Shown in pieces: positions 12,847 through 25,200 of a stretch of 64,000 nt of DNA. The stretch lies in the NCBI RefSeq assembly GCF_015706575.1, contig NW_024037057.1, positions 949,501 through 1,013,500 of the forward strand. The letters run 5' to 3'. The translations under genes were made by a program, and so were the position numbers. The stretch is from Patiria miniata (taxonomy: Eukaryota; Echinodermata; Asteroidea; Valvatida; Asterinidae). Position 1 is the stretch's first letter. Every line of letters begins with the position of its first letter. Under the pieces are notes generated by a model. It saw only the letters and a program-made list of their open reading frames with translations. It ran no database searches and was not told where the DNA came from.

Positions 12847-13779
12847 CTACGGAGGAGATTTGACAGGGAAACTATATGAACATACATACTACATATATTT
12901 CAAACTCACACTGCGCGGTATTGATCGTAGATTCGCTAGCAATCAAAACACTTGGTAAACACCAATTTCAAGACGATTTGTTTTCCGAACATTCTACACT
13001 CGCTGCTACATTGTCATTTGACGTTGGTGTACTTGGGAGTGTACTTGTGTAATCTGTATCCGACTCGGTAACTAAAGTTACATTCTCACAAGAATCGAAA
13101 TCTGGAGACTCATTATCTGAATTAAAGAGATAAAAATGAATTTAAAAAATACAACGAACACAATTCTTTATGTGATATTGTTATCAATATGTTTAGGTTA
13201 GTAACGCGTCGAACCCTCGGTTTTACATTGTTCAACTTTTTAAACCATGCAAAACATAGGCGCATTTAAGCTAAAAAGGGTGTTAAATTTACTTAAACAA
13301 CGCCTTCCACAAGGCGTTTCCAATGTAAACGCAATGTGATAATTTAGAGAGCTAATTCCAGCATGGATACAAATTTCAAGTCGTTAGGCAGTCCAGGTCT
13401 GTCTGTCGGCACCATGGACCGAGTTACCAGCGAAGTACTGCGTATTATGTTTATTATCTGCTGGGTTTTGGTTAGTCTACCGACTTAGAAAACATCTTTT
13501 GGGCAAATTTTATTTAAAAAGTTCAGCTTCCGAGAGAGAACAAATAATAGCCGATCCGTACCATTGGTAAATTATTAATTATTATAATTCCGATATTTTT
13601 TTCGACATCAGCGTATCGATTTCTGGGATTAGTTACTTCGCAATTGATGTCCCTTCTGAAATATTTAGCAAAATCGTATATTACAATACGTCTGTTCAGG
13701 TTCGTTCTGATTGTTTCGATGAAAATAAGTAGTAAGACATGTAAGTAAAAGAAAACGTTCTTTTGAAGAACAGCAATAC

Positions 13780-14028
13780 CAGTGATTGTGACGGTGAAGT
13801 TGCATCGTCCCAAGTTGCCATCAGGGTGAGGGTCCATGGCAGTAAACTCCACAGTGTGTACACCAATTGTGAACATTTGTCCTGATGTGTGAGAGGCAAC
13901 AGGAGTCGACACTACGCCAGAGTTGTCAGTCACAGTTGCAAGTGACCAGCTAGCCATGCCCATATCTGATCCATCTATGGTAGATTCCTCCACATCAGTG
14001 GGGCATTGTAACAGTGGTGGTTGGTTAT
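13780..14028 (-). CDS. HYR exon, e-type, array unit 6
   Basis: Intact 249-nt exon with an I-type flank including NRYADV, as in unit 5. Confidence 0.87.
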
Positions 14029-14738
14029 CTAGGATATTGATAAAGATACGAAATTGCTACTTTACTTGGTTTACTTGATGACAGGGCCTTGATTATCTAC
14101 GGTTCAAATTTAATATGAGAAAGTAAGAAAGATTCTTTAATGAAACACATTATGAGGCATTTTAATTATGGTGGGTGGTAATCTAAGATATTTACAATAC
14201 AAGAAATTGGAACTGAACCTTATTAGGTCGGTTAGAACACTGTTTGAAAAAAAGCTCATATTGTGCAGGCAATCATACATATGAGATATCAGAAACACCT
14301 GTTTCACCTGGATATATGAATACAGTTCCTAACTCTGTTTAATTTAGCTGATGTCGGTCCACGCTTGTCATATAAATGGCTGAATATTCAGCCATCTTCC
14401 AGCAATCTAATGTTAGAAAGTTTAAATATATTTTACTGTGAAGACAGTTGTGCATCCGTTATATCAGAAACACTTGTTTCACCTGGATATAGCGATTCGG
14501 TTCCTAACTTTGTCTTGTGCAGCTGAAGTCCGTTATTTAGGTTTTTCACTTATAAAGTGGATAAGCACATTAGTATTAATATAAGTGAAGACAATTGTGC
14601 ATCTGGTATATCAGTATATGTTTCACTTGGATTTACGAATTAAACTCTGTTTTATTAGCTGATGTCAGTTTATTGATTTTCAGCTAGGGTTGGATATCCA
14701 TCCGCTTTCTGGCAATCTAAAGTTAGAAAGAATCTTAC

Positions 14739-15026
14739 CATAAACTTCAACATCCCAAGCGCAGTAGTCCTCATTTCCAGTGGCATCTGTAACCAGGTAG
14801 AAAAAGGTGTGATCACCAATGCCTAATACCACAGCGTCCCCGACGGTCCACGTCATTCCATTAGGCTCACTGGAGTTAGGACTTAATTCCGTGACGATAA
14901 CTTGGAAGTCTCCTGAGTTGTCTGAAGCGACGTAGTCATTAGGAAACATCACCGTGGCGTTTGGTTGGCCTGGGTCGGTTGGAAATGATCCATTGGGTGG
15001 GCAGGAGATGACAGGGGCTTGATTAT
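14739..15026 (-). CDS. HYR exon, c-type, array unit 7
   Basis: Intact 288-nt exon with consensus protein sequence. Confidence 0.88.
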
Positions 15027-15919
15027 CTACGGAGGAGATTTGACAGGGAAACTATATGAACATACATACTACATATATTTCAAACTCACACTGCGCGGTA
15101 TTGATCGTAGATTCGCTAGCAATCAAAACACTTGGTAAACACCAATTTCAAGACGATTTGTTTTCCGAACATTCTACACTCGCAGCTACATTGTCATTTG
15201 ACGTTGGTGTACTTGGGAGTGTACTTGTGTAATCTGTATCCGACTCGGTAACTAAAGTTACATTCTCACAAGAATCGAAATCTGGAGACTCATTATCTGA
15301 ATTAAAGAGATAAAAATGAATTTAAAAAATACAACGAACACAATTCTTTATGTGATATTGTTATCAATATGTTTAGGTTAGTAACGCGTCGAACCCTCGG
15401 TTTTACATTGTTCAACTTTTTAAACCATGCAAAACATAGGCGCATTTAAGCTAAAAAGGGTGTTAAATTTACTTAAACAACGCCTTCCACAAGGCGTTTC
15501 CAATGTAAACGCAATGTGATAATTTAGAGAGCTAATTCCAGCATGGATACAAATTTCAAGTCGTTAGGCAGTCCAGGTCTGTCTGTCGGCACCATGGACC
15601 GAGTTACCAGCGAAGTACTGCGTATTATGTTTATTATCTGCTGGGTTTTGGTTAGTCTACCGACTTAGAGAGAGAGAGAACAAATAATAGCCGATCCGTA
15701 CCATTGGTAAATTATTAATTATTATAATTCCGATATTTTTTTCGACATCAGCGTATTGATTTCTGGGATTAGTTACTTCGCAATTGATGTCCCTTCTGAA
15801 ATATTTAGCAAAATCGTATAATACAATACGTCTGTTCAGGTTCGTTCTGATTGTTTCGATGAAAATAAGTAGTAAGACATGTAAGTAAAAGAAAACGTTC
15901 TTTTGAAGAACAGCAATAC

Positions 15920-16168
15920 CAGTGATTGTGACGGTGAAGTTGCATCGTCCCAAGTTGTCATCAGGGTGAGGGTCCATGGCAGTAAACTCCACAGTGTGTA
16001 CACCAATTGTGAACATTTGTCCTGATGTGTGAGAGGCAACAGGAGTCGACACTACGCCAGAGTTGTCAGTCACAGTTGCAAGTGACCAGCTAGCCATGCC
16101 CATATCTGATCCATCTATGGTAGATTCCTCCACATCAGTGGGGCATTGTAATAGTGGTGTTTGGTTAT
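15920..16168 (-). CDS. HYR exon, e-type, array unit 7
   Basis: Intact 249-nt exon with one change, DPHPDDNLG instead of DPHPDGNLG. It is the first array exon downstream of the intron that holds the 12.7-kb transposon. A 46-bp deletion with a GA run lies in the following intron, near 15668. Confidence 0.87.
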
Positions 16169-16313
16169 CTAGGATATTGATAAAGATACGAAATTGCTAC
16201 TTTACTTGGTTTACTTGATGACAGGGTCTTGATTATCTACGGTTCAAATTTAATATGAGAAAGTAAGAAAGATTCTTTAATGAAACACATTATGAGGCAT
16301 TTTAATTATGGTG

Positions 16314-16341
16314 CACTCTAAAAACGGATTGGTTGAAAAAA
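16314..16341 (+). repeat. Left terminal inverted repeat of the CMC element
   Basis: CACTCTAAAAAC is followed by GGATTGGTTGAAA. It matches the reverse complement of the right end except at two positions. Confidence 0.93.
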
Positions 16342-17660
16342 CTACCAATCTAATTGGTTGACCCCATATTGGTTGTTTCTAACCAATATATTGGTTAACT
16401 AGTGACCAATACGTTGGTTGTCCACCAACCAATCTTATTGGTTGGGCAATAAACCAATCCTTTAACCAATACATTGGTCAATAGTAACCAATGTGTTGGT
16501 TGTTCGACACCCAATCACATTGGTTGAGCAATAAACCAATCTTTTAACCAATACATTGGTCAATAGTAACCAATGTGTTGGTTGTTCGACACCCAATCAC
16601 ATTGGTTGAGCAATAAACCAATCTTTTAACCAATACATTGGTCAATAGTAACCAATGTGTTGGTTGTTCGACAACCAATTACATCGGTTGAGCAATAAAC
16701 CAATCTTTTAACCAATACATTGGTCAATACTAACCAATGATGTTGGTTGCTCAGCAGCCAATCACATTGGTTGAGCTATAAACCAATCCTTTAACCAATA
16801 CATTGGTCAATAGTAACCAATATGTTGGTTGTTCGACAACCAATTACATTGGTTGTTAAATAAACCAATCCTTTAACCAATACATTGGTCAATACTAACC
16901 AATATGTTGGTCGATCAGCAACCAATCACATTGGTTGAGCAATAAGCCAATCCATAACCAATATATTGGTCAATAGTAACCAATGTGTTGGTTAATTCAA
17001 CCAATTACATTGGTTGAGCAGTAAACCAATCCCTTAACCAATCCATTGGTCAAAAGTGACCAATATGTTGGTTGCTCGACCAATCACATTGGTTGAGCAA
17101 TAAGCCAATCCTTTAACCAATACATTGGTCAAAGGTGACCAATATGTTGGTTGCTCGGCCACGGTCTACCAACCACATTGGTTGAGCAGTAACCAAACAT
17201 TTAACCAATACATTGGTCAAAAGTGACCAATACCTTGGTTGCGCTCGGCAACAATTTTATCACTTCCACATTGGCTGAGCCACCAACCAAATCCGTTAAC
17301 CAGTACATTGGTAAAATGTGACCAATATTTCCGGCAATTAATCATATTGGTTCAGTTATCCGACCAATTTTTTAACTTTTGCATTGGTGAAGTGACAAAT
17401 GTGATTGGTTGTCAAGCAACCAATGGCATTGGTCTATAGCAACGAACCAATCCTTATTGGTTGATATTGGTCACAATTCGTAACCATTGGGTTGGTTAAT
17501 TGTCAAGCAGCGAATCACATTGGGTCAGCAATGAAGCAATCCTTTTTTTATATATTTGTTCAGACATATCAGTCCTTATTAGTTTTAACCAAAACAGTGG
17601 TCGACTTGAAGTGGCCAGATATAGGTTGGTTGACCGGTAACCAATCACGGTAGGACCAAA
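16330..17660. repeat. Left subterminal repeat array (ACCAAT/ATTGGT motifs)
   Basis: Dozens of AACCAAT...ATTGGTT palindromic motifs recur, often in a period near 83 bp built around AACCAATACATTGGTCAA and GTTGGTTGTTCGACA. The array degenerates toward its inner edge. In CACTA elements such subterminal motifs bind the accessory protein. The same role here is inferred. Confidence 0.92.
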
Positions 17661-17689
17661 TCCACTATTTTGGGGGTGCAAGATGAGCA

Positions 17690-19243
17690 GTGTTCTAGCT
17701 TTTCACAGGAATATCAAAGGAAAATGTAATATAATTGTATGAAAAAATCTGTCAATAATACAAGCGATTCAATGGCAAACAAGGAATTAAAATTCCAGTC
17801 CTGTTTGTCAAAGATGTCAAACATTTAATTTACTGCATTTACTCTGGAATGACCCTGTATAAAAGTGGAATGTTCCTGAAACCACGAGGATGGAAGTGGT
17901 CAGCACTGTCTGCACACATGCGATTTCAAACTACCAAACTGCTACCTGTGTTCCTTGCTCCATGCTTCGACAATCCCACTGCTTGCATCTTTTGACTGTT
18001 TCCTCTGCCTTTCAGGTAGGATATGTTTACATTTTATATGGTATCAACTTAAACAGATTATCTGTGTATGTTTTGCATTTCGAACATTTATCATCTGTGG
18101 TCACTTGACCATTTTGTAAAGGTAAAAGGTGAACCACCTAGTTTTAGCGAGTAATTTTCTCTGGTACCTTAGCAAGAGATTTTATTTTATCTTGGCATAA
18201 TTTGCAGGTTGATGTACTTTGAAGAAAGCTTAGACTTTTTTCTCACTGGTTTTCAAGACTGTGTCTCATATTTTGGGCTTGAAGAAAGTTAATTTTCTTT
18301 TCAGTTTTGTCAGTTGTTCATCGTTCAACTTTTTAATTGTGACGGCCACACTCTGGGTCAAAATTGACGATATTTTGGTTCTGGTTGCGGATTTATTTCT
18401 TGATTTTTCTTCGGATGTTATTTTGCTTAAATAACTCTTGTCTCAGAGAGTTTATAATATAGATTATTTTCCTGATGTTTTTTGTATAAAAGTTGAGTTG
18501 AGATTTTCTTTGGCCCAGCCAGGCCTCGTGGCCCACCCAAGCCTCGGGCCTCGTGGCCCAGCCAGACCTCCAGGCCTCGGCCTTGGGCCAAAGCCTGGGT
18601 TGGACATTCCGGAGACACATGGTAGGGTAATCAATTCTGGGGTCGTGGTTAATAAAGTAGCCATGCTAGCCTGGGACAAAATGTCTCGGACTGTGGTTAA
18701 TATACTACCCTATGTTCGATTGAATTTCAGAGGCCAGTACCAGTTGGGCAGAGTTGGGACATTAGTGTCTCTGGCTTTTGATTTGTTGGCAGAGTTTGGC
18801 CAGAAACAACTAAGGATTTTTTTCCCCATTTTTTGGTGAAGAGGCTTCTTTGTTTTATAAACTTGCCAAGTTCTGGCTAGAGTGTAGGATATCTTTAGTA
18901 ATTTTTGTATGCGTTATTTCAGTATAGATAGGCTTTCTGATAGGTTCTGATTTCATTTTTTTTGGTCAAATAACGAATTTTACTTTAGAGCTCAGTTCTG
19001 ACTTCATTAAAGTTACCAGTTTGGTTGAAATAATGTATCCTATGTGGTCCTTTTCAGAGGAATTCTGACCAGTTGGAAAACTCATGTACACATGGGGTTA
19101 GATATAGTGGCTAGGATAGCCTTGGATTAAACACATTGTGTGTAATCTATTTTAGGTTTTGTGAAACTATTATGTCCACAGCAAATTTAAAATTGTGTAA
19201 CCACTGTCAAATATTGTGTCTCCCTTTAATCTCCCTTGCATAG
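17690..19243 (+). other. 5' region of the CMC element, upstream of the SAM coding exon
   Basis: No convincing coding exon was found. A possible non-coding first exon ends at CAG|GTAGGA near 18016. At 18510-18605 there is a GC-rich run of imperfect GCCTCGTGGCCCA repeats, unlike the AT-rich surroundings. The promoter is expected here but no motif was certain. Confidence 0.4.
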
Positions 19244-19263
19244 TTGATCACATCTTTGGACCC

Positions 19264-22200
19264 ATGGACAACTATGTTACAGACAAACTGACAGAATGGG
19301 GGATAGAAAACATGATAGATAGATTCAGAGGCAAGTCTATTCAAGATTTTGTTTAAACATCCACAATTGTAAGCATTACAAATTGATTGTCAATGGGCGG
19401 GATTTTCTAAAGAGCGGGTTATAGGAGCGTGGGTTCATGTGCTTACTAGTAATGAAAAAAGTACTGTTTTGTAGTCCCCTGGAATTGAATAAAATGTTTG
19501 GCCACTGTTTTGGCAGATATCCATGCTACTGCAGTTATTTGAACAAAATTGGGAGGCCGTTTTGTTTTAAAATATAGACAGTGTCTTCTTTAGCTATTTA
19601 TAATTTTCATGCTATTTCCTGACACACGTGGGCGCTGCTGTGATTTTTATACAAGGCAGCTAAAGCAGACACAACAACCGTCCACATAGTTAAAGTGAAA
19701 GTCACATTGCACAGGAAAGCAGTATTTATTGTACTTACATAAGAATTAAATAACGAGCAAATAAAACAATTAACAGACCTGACTTAAGTAAAGACCCAAA
19801 AGTCAACATTTTTACATAAATCAATTATCATATGCAGTAGAATTTGTCTTATATGACATCTCATTAGCATAAACAAACATGTGCCCAAAACAAACACCTC
19901 CGCATTTGCAATATACTTGGGGAAATACGTGATGGCAATGTATGAACAGTACAATAATACATGCTATTGGAATTTAATAATCCTATTTCCAGGTGTCTTC
20001 AAACCACATGGCAGTGATAAACATGCCTTTTAAGAACCAATCAGACAGATTATTATTTTAACTGGAAAATTAGGACTGACCTAATAAAAGATTTTAATAG
20101 AATTTTTTTTTTATTATTTGTTTACAGAGGAAGAAATTGATCAAGAGAGTTTCTTGATCCTCGACGAAGACTTGATTCGAGACATCTTCCCGAAAGTTGG
20201 CCCCAGGGCAAAGTTTCTTCGGAAGCTACAGGAGCTAAAGGTTTTTGACTCAATACTTTCTGACCTTCTGTGAAATATGGGCTATACCTGTTTCAAATGT
20301 AAAAAGGAAATTCCTAGAGTTTCTCAAATGAGATGGCATCTCAGAACAATGCACAATGTAATAAGTGATGATGAAATATTTATGTGTTATCAAGATGGTT
20401 GTATGCGCACATTCTCTAGGTATAGTTCTTACCGCAAACACCTACTTCAGTTGCACCCAGAATGTGAAGAAGCTGTAATTGAGCAGGATAACAATGATGG
20501 TGATGGCATTAACGCATACGAGTCAGACATTGAAATTGGAAATGAAACCCCAGATGAGCAAGATGACGGTGTTGATTCCTCCATGGTTGATGCAACAGAG
20601 TGGTCAGTACATGATGAGCACGGCGTCTGTAAACCAGCAGCTGCATTTATAGCCAAACTGCGAGCCAGTGGGTCGATGACTATGCATAACGCGGACATGG
20701 TTGTAGAGAACTCTTCCAGTATTGTAAAAGATATTGTGGAACATCTACACAAATTCACTCAAATGAAATTGAAAAGTGTTGCTGAGAATCCAGAGGACCT
20801 GAACAACATTTTAGATGAGGTACAGTCCAAGTTTGAGCTCCATGAACAACCATTCCATGGTCTTACATCTCAGTACATGGAGAACAAATACTTTGTGAGA
20901 GAAGGGTCTCTCATAATGCCACAAGAAATAGTACTCGGTCACAGAATTGAGCAGCAGAACCATAGGATATCAGGAGTTACAACTCAGGTTGTGAAGTGTG
21001 ACACAATGTCATATGTGCCTTTGCAGGCAGTATTGAAAAACTTCTTGGAACTGCCTGGTGTATGGGAGGCTATCCAACAGAACAAGTCAAAGAATGATGG
21101 TGTACTCAGAGATTTCCATGATGGCCAGTACTACAAAAGCAGTGCTTTACTTTCTCAACCTAACTGCATTTCACTAGGTCTGTTCAACGATGATCTGGAA
21201 ACAACAAATCCTCTCGGCACTCACACAGGGGTCCACAAGCTTGGCTTCTTTTACTACATTGTGAAAGAGCTGCCTGCTGCATACAACTCCTTGCTGGTCA
21301 ATTGCCACCTTCTGCAGATATACTATTCGGCAGACAGGAAAAAGTATGGATTCTCCAGAATTCTAGATAATATCGTGGATGAACTTCAGCATTTGCACAA
21401 GGAAGGAATGGAAATATGCGTAAACAATACAAAGATACACGTTGCAGTAGCATTGGGCCAAGTTTCTGGCGACAATTTGGGGATGCACGGCCTCTTTGGC
21501 TTCGCAGAAAGCTTTGCAGCAAACCATCCATGTAGGTTCTGCATCATTCATAAAGAAATGATGCAGACTACCTACTTTGAAAAGAGAGGACTTTTGCGAG
21601 ATAGGGCTTCTCATGAACAGCATGTTAAGGATGTAGCACAGGACCCCACTTTAGTATCTGAAACTGGGGTTGTTGGCCCATCAAAACTTAATGACCTCAA
21701 GTACTTCCATCACACAGAAAATTACACACCAGATGTGATGCATGACTTCCTTGAAGGAATATGCCCTTATGAGCTCAAGCACATCTTGAAGGCGATCATT
21801 CAGGAGAAAAAGTATGTGACCCTTGACACACTAAATGAAAGGATCCGCTCCTTCAATGATGGCTTTTCTGACTCTGGTAGCAAGCCAGCTGAGATTTCAA
21901 TTAACTCTATCAACAGCGTTGATGGCACAGTGAAGCAAAAGGCAAGTGAAATGTGGTGCTTGATGAGAGTGCTGCCATTGATGCTCGGAGACATTATTCC
22001 AGAAGATGATGATCACTGGGAGTTGCTGATAAGTCTCTGTGAGATTATGGCAGTGGTATTTGCACCAGCTATATCAAGTGAAGCCACTTTCTTTCTTCAG
22101 CATCAGATTGCAGATCATCTCGACCTTTTCAAAGAGTTGTTTCCACAGAAAAGGCTTCTTCCAAAACAGCATTACATGACACACTACCCAAGGTGCATAC

Positions 22201-25200
22201 GACTTGTGGGACCAATTGTCAGATTTTGGGCCATGCGGTTTGAAGCTAAGCACAATTTCTTCAGGCGGCTCTCTCACATCGTGTGCAATTTCAAGAATAT
22301 CTGCAAGACAATGGCAATGAGACATCAGTTGGCACAGTGTTATCGCATCTATTCCAATGCCCACATCAGTTCTAGAGCCCTAGAAATAGGGAGTGGCAGT
22401 GTGACAGTACTGGCAAATGTGGAAAACAGTGCAATAATTTCAGAATTGCTGAACTGTGGTCTCTATGAAGATATCTACTCTGCAAAGTGGGTGAAATACA
22501 ATGGAATTGTCTATCGTCCTGGTATGGGTATTGTGCTGGGTGTTGATACGGAATCAGAAACCCCTCACTTTGGGAACATCCTGTATGTCTATGTTCTGGA
22601 TGGTGTGGTTCACTTCATTGTTGAACTGTGGCATACTCAATACTTTGATAGACACGTGTTTGCCTACTGTGTGAGAAAAGTGGAGCCTCTCATGTTGAGA
22701 CATACCTCTCCAAAGATTATCCTAGATTCTCAGCCAGTGCATTTCAGAAGCTCAAACCAACAGGGAAATGAGGACTTTTACATTGTGATGAAGCATAAGC
22801 CATGGTACTAATTTAGGTAAGTGTTATATTGGATTTACTGCATCACTGGTGAACCAGTCATCTCTTTTGATCTGAGCAAATACACATTTATACCTAGATA
22901 ATGTGTGCATACAGTGAGATTGCCCGATGATGAAATTGTGCATTGTTTAGGGCCTACCCATTTCTTCGACTATCAAAAGATTTATTTATTATTTTTTCTT
23001 TTAATTCACTATAATTTATTTGATACATTTGGCTACTTTGATATAAGTTACTGATATTAAGTATAAACTAAATGCAGCAATTAGGCAAGTTTCTAATAAT
23101 ACTAATTATCATTGCAAATATTCATGCCATATTCAGAAACATCAGCAGGATGACACCACAGCAGCCAGCGATGAGCATAGTAATCCAGATTCCGGAAGCA
23201 CTGGCAGCTCCAGTCGCACTTCTACTCCTAGCTGTGGTATCAGCAGAAGCTCCAGCCCAACATTGAATACTAGTGCAGATCTGCAGACACCACCAGCCAA
23301 GAGACCAAGACAGCAGTTTGTAAGTACATGTATAGCAGTGTAAACAATTCATTAATTGTGAAGCAAATGTACCTTATAAAATTGTAGGGCCCCTAAATCA
23401 AAGTTGAATTTTCCCTACTCTTAATTTATCCAGTTATTTTCCATCGTGTACAGGACATCAAAACGACACTTGAGAACCACGGTGCTTCTGGCCGGGCCAT
23501 ACTTCAAGAGTATGAGGACAAGCTGACCTTATCCCGGGCTTCGCGGGTCAAGCTGGTGCAAATAACAGTCAATCTGCTGATTCAGACATGCACATCACAG
23601 TAAGTTAATTTAATAAGGTCATCGTTGTATTTAACAGCTAAACCTGGTACATGTGTTAAAAAGATTAAGAAGAAAACCCCTATTTTCAATCTTGGTCGTA
23701 ATTACCTCGTTTAAGGAGGTTCTGTTTTCACCGATGTCAGTTTGTTTGTTTGTTTGTTGGTTGGTTGATTGGTTTGTCTATGAACAAGATAACTCAAAAA
23801 GTTATGGACAGATTTGCATGAAACTGTGTGCCTTAGTACAAGTAGGAACCGCGATCATATTTTGGAACTGATGGGGATGTGCATCTGGATGCGTGATTTT
23901 TTACCCATATTTTAACCAAAACTGGGACCACATGGCCGTGTGCACAACATATTGTGAAGCGTTGCACTAACACCCCCCCCCCCCCCTGCGACGGGCCTGC
24001 TCAGTATATACAGGCATTTCTATGTATCAAAGACTTCTCGTTACCAGACCCTGTTGACAATGAATTCATGAATTGACTGTCATCCCGCTCATCCGTGCTA
24101 TCATTTCCTTTTGTATTTAAATATGGTTCGACTGACTTCTGGTGAAATTGATGAGTGACTTACCGTTTTCTTTTTCATTGCAGTCCCAAGTCAGAGGACA
24201 AACGCAGGATGGCAGAAGAAATCATAAAAACTCTCCCCAACCTGAGGTGTGATTCTGTCAGTGGTTATGTGAGTACATTTTTTTGAAGCTTTGTTTAATG
24301 GCATTGTAATAGGATCCAGACAGGCTTAATAATCACATTCATACAAAGATTGTAATTAAGCCTGCCCCAAATTGGTTTAGCTGTTTAGCTGTGATGACGT
24401 GGCTTAAAGCTTGGTTGTATGTTAAGACCTCACAGTTCACATACTGGCTACTACATGTACATGTTTGTGGCAAATGTTCTGGTAAATTTCTTGCACACTG
24501 TAATTGCATGTCCCTAGGACCACTTCTACACACCTGGGAAGGGGAAAGTGCCTGCAACAGGATACATTGAAGAGAGGCTCAGGAATATTCAAAGGAAGTT
24601 GAGCAAGCAGAATGGTGGGAGGGCTGCGAAATGTAGAAGCACGGGACCAACTGCAGCTTCACCCTCCGGACGCGGCATAGCTGTCACAGGTGAGATTGGC
24701 TCCATGTACACTATCCCCATCTAACCTGTACTTGTATCTCAACATTGCCATTCGTACCGTGTGTAGATTAAACTGTGCATAACACAATCATTATTTGGGG
24801 TTTTTTTGTCAATGTAATTATCAGCACCAGAGGATGCAGGAGCTACTCTTTCAGAAAAACGGAATTGGCTGAAACACAACGCTGAGCCAAGACACATGGT
24901 CCGGACATACATGGCTGACACAAGGCAGGCCAGAATCCACTGGATCCATGGGGAAGATCAGCCATCAATCGCTGATATATTGCAAGCCTACCCGAGATAT
25001 GCAGATCCAGGTTCTTATGTATGGGTAAGTAAAACAAATTATAACAGAGATGGTAGGAGTTGCAAAATACTAAAGTCGGGTCAGCAACAACTGATGGATG
25101 CAATTTAAACTACATAGGTTTCATTGTTCCATTTTAATCATTTTGAAAATGTCAAAAAATGTCATTTCACGTTATTTCAGTTTGCCATTGCTCGCCTCAT

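Larger units (their letters stand above)
1487..16313. repeat. Tandem array of seven ~2180-bp units carrying HYR exons
   Basis: Corresponding positions recur at 1615, 3780, 5960, 8140, 10320, 12500 and 14680: one step of 2165 bp, then steps of exactly 2180 bp. Units differ by only a few substitutions each. Unit 1 lacks 15 bp at the b pseudo-exon acceptor (near 2222) and unit 7 lacks 46 bp near 15668, where a GA run now stands. On the plus strand each unit holds a c-type HYR exon, a broken b-type exon, about 480 bp of intron with no recognisable feature, an e-type HYR exon and a 20-bp relic of a d-type exon. The left border is near 1487, against LINE-derived DNA. On the right the last unit is cut by the CACTA/CMC element and resumes at 29010. 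Confidence 0.95.

Noticed and set aside
16330..17660. CRISPR-like regular repeat array
   Set aside because: Repeats are degenerate palindromes with no conserved repeat/unique spacer pattern, and they lie just inside transposon inverted ends in a eukaryotic genome.
18438..18839. 133-aa Pro/Gly-rich ORF in the CMC element 5' region
   Set aside because: It is produced by GC-rich GCCTCGTGGCCCA repeats, has ORFs in several overlapping frames on both strands, and shows no domain.
24896..25108. 70-aa ORF as an independent small gene
   Set aside because: It is part of a SAM-gene exon (24825-25024) read past its donor.
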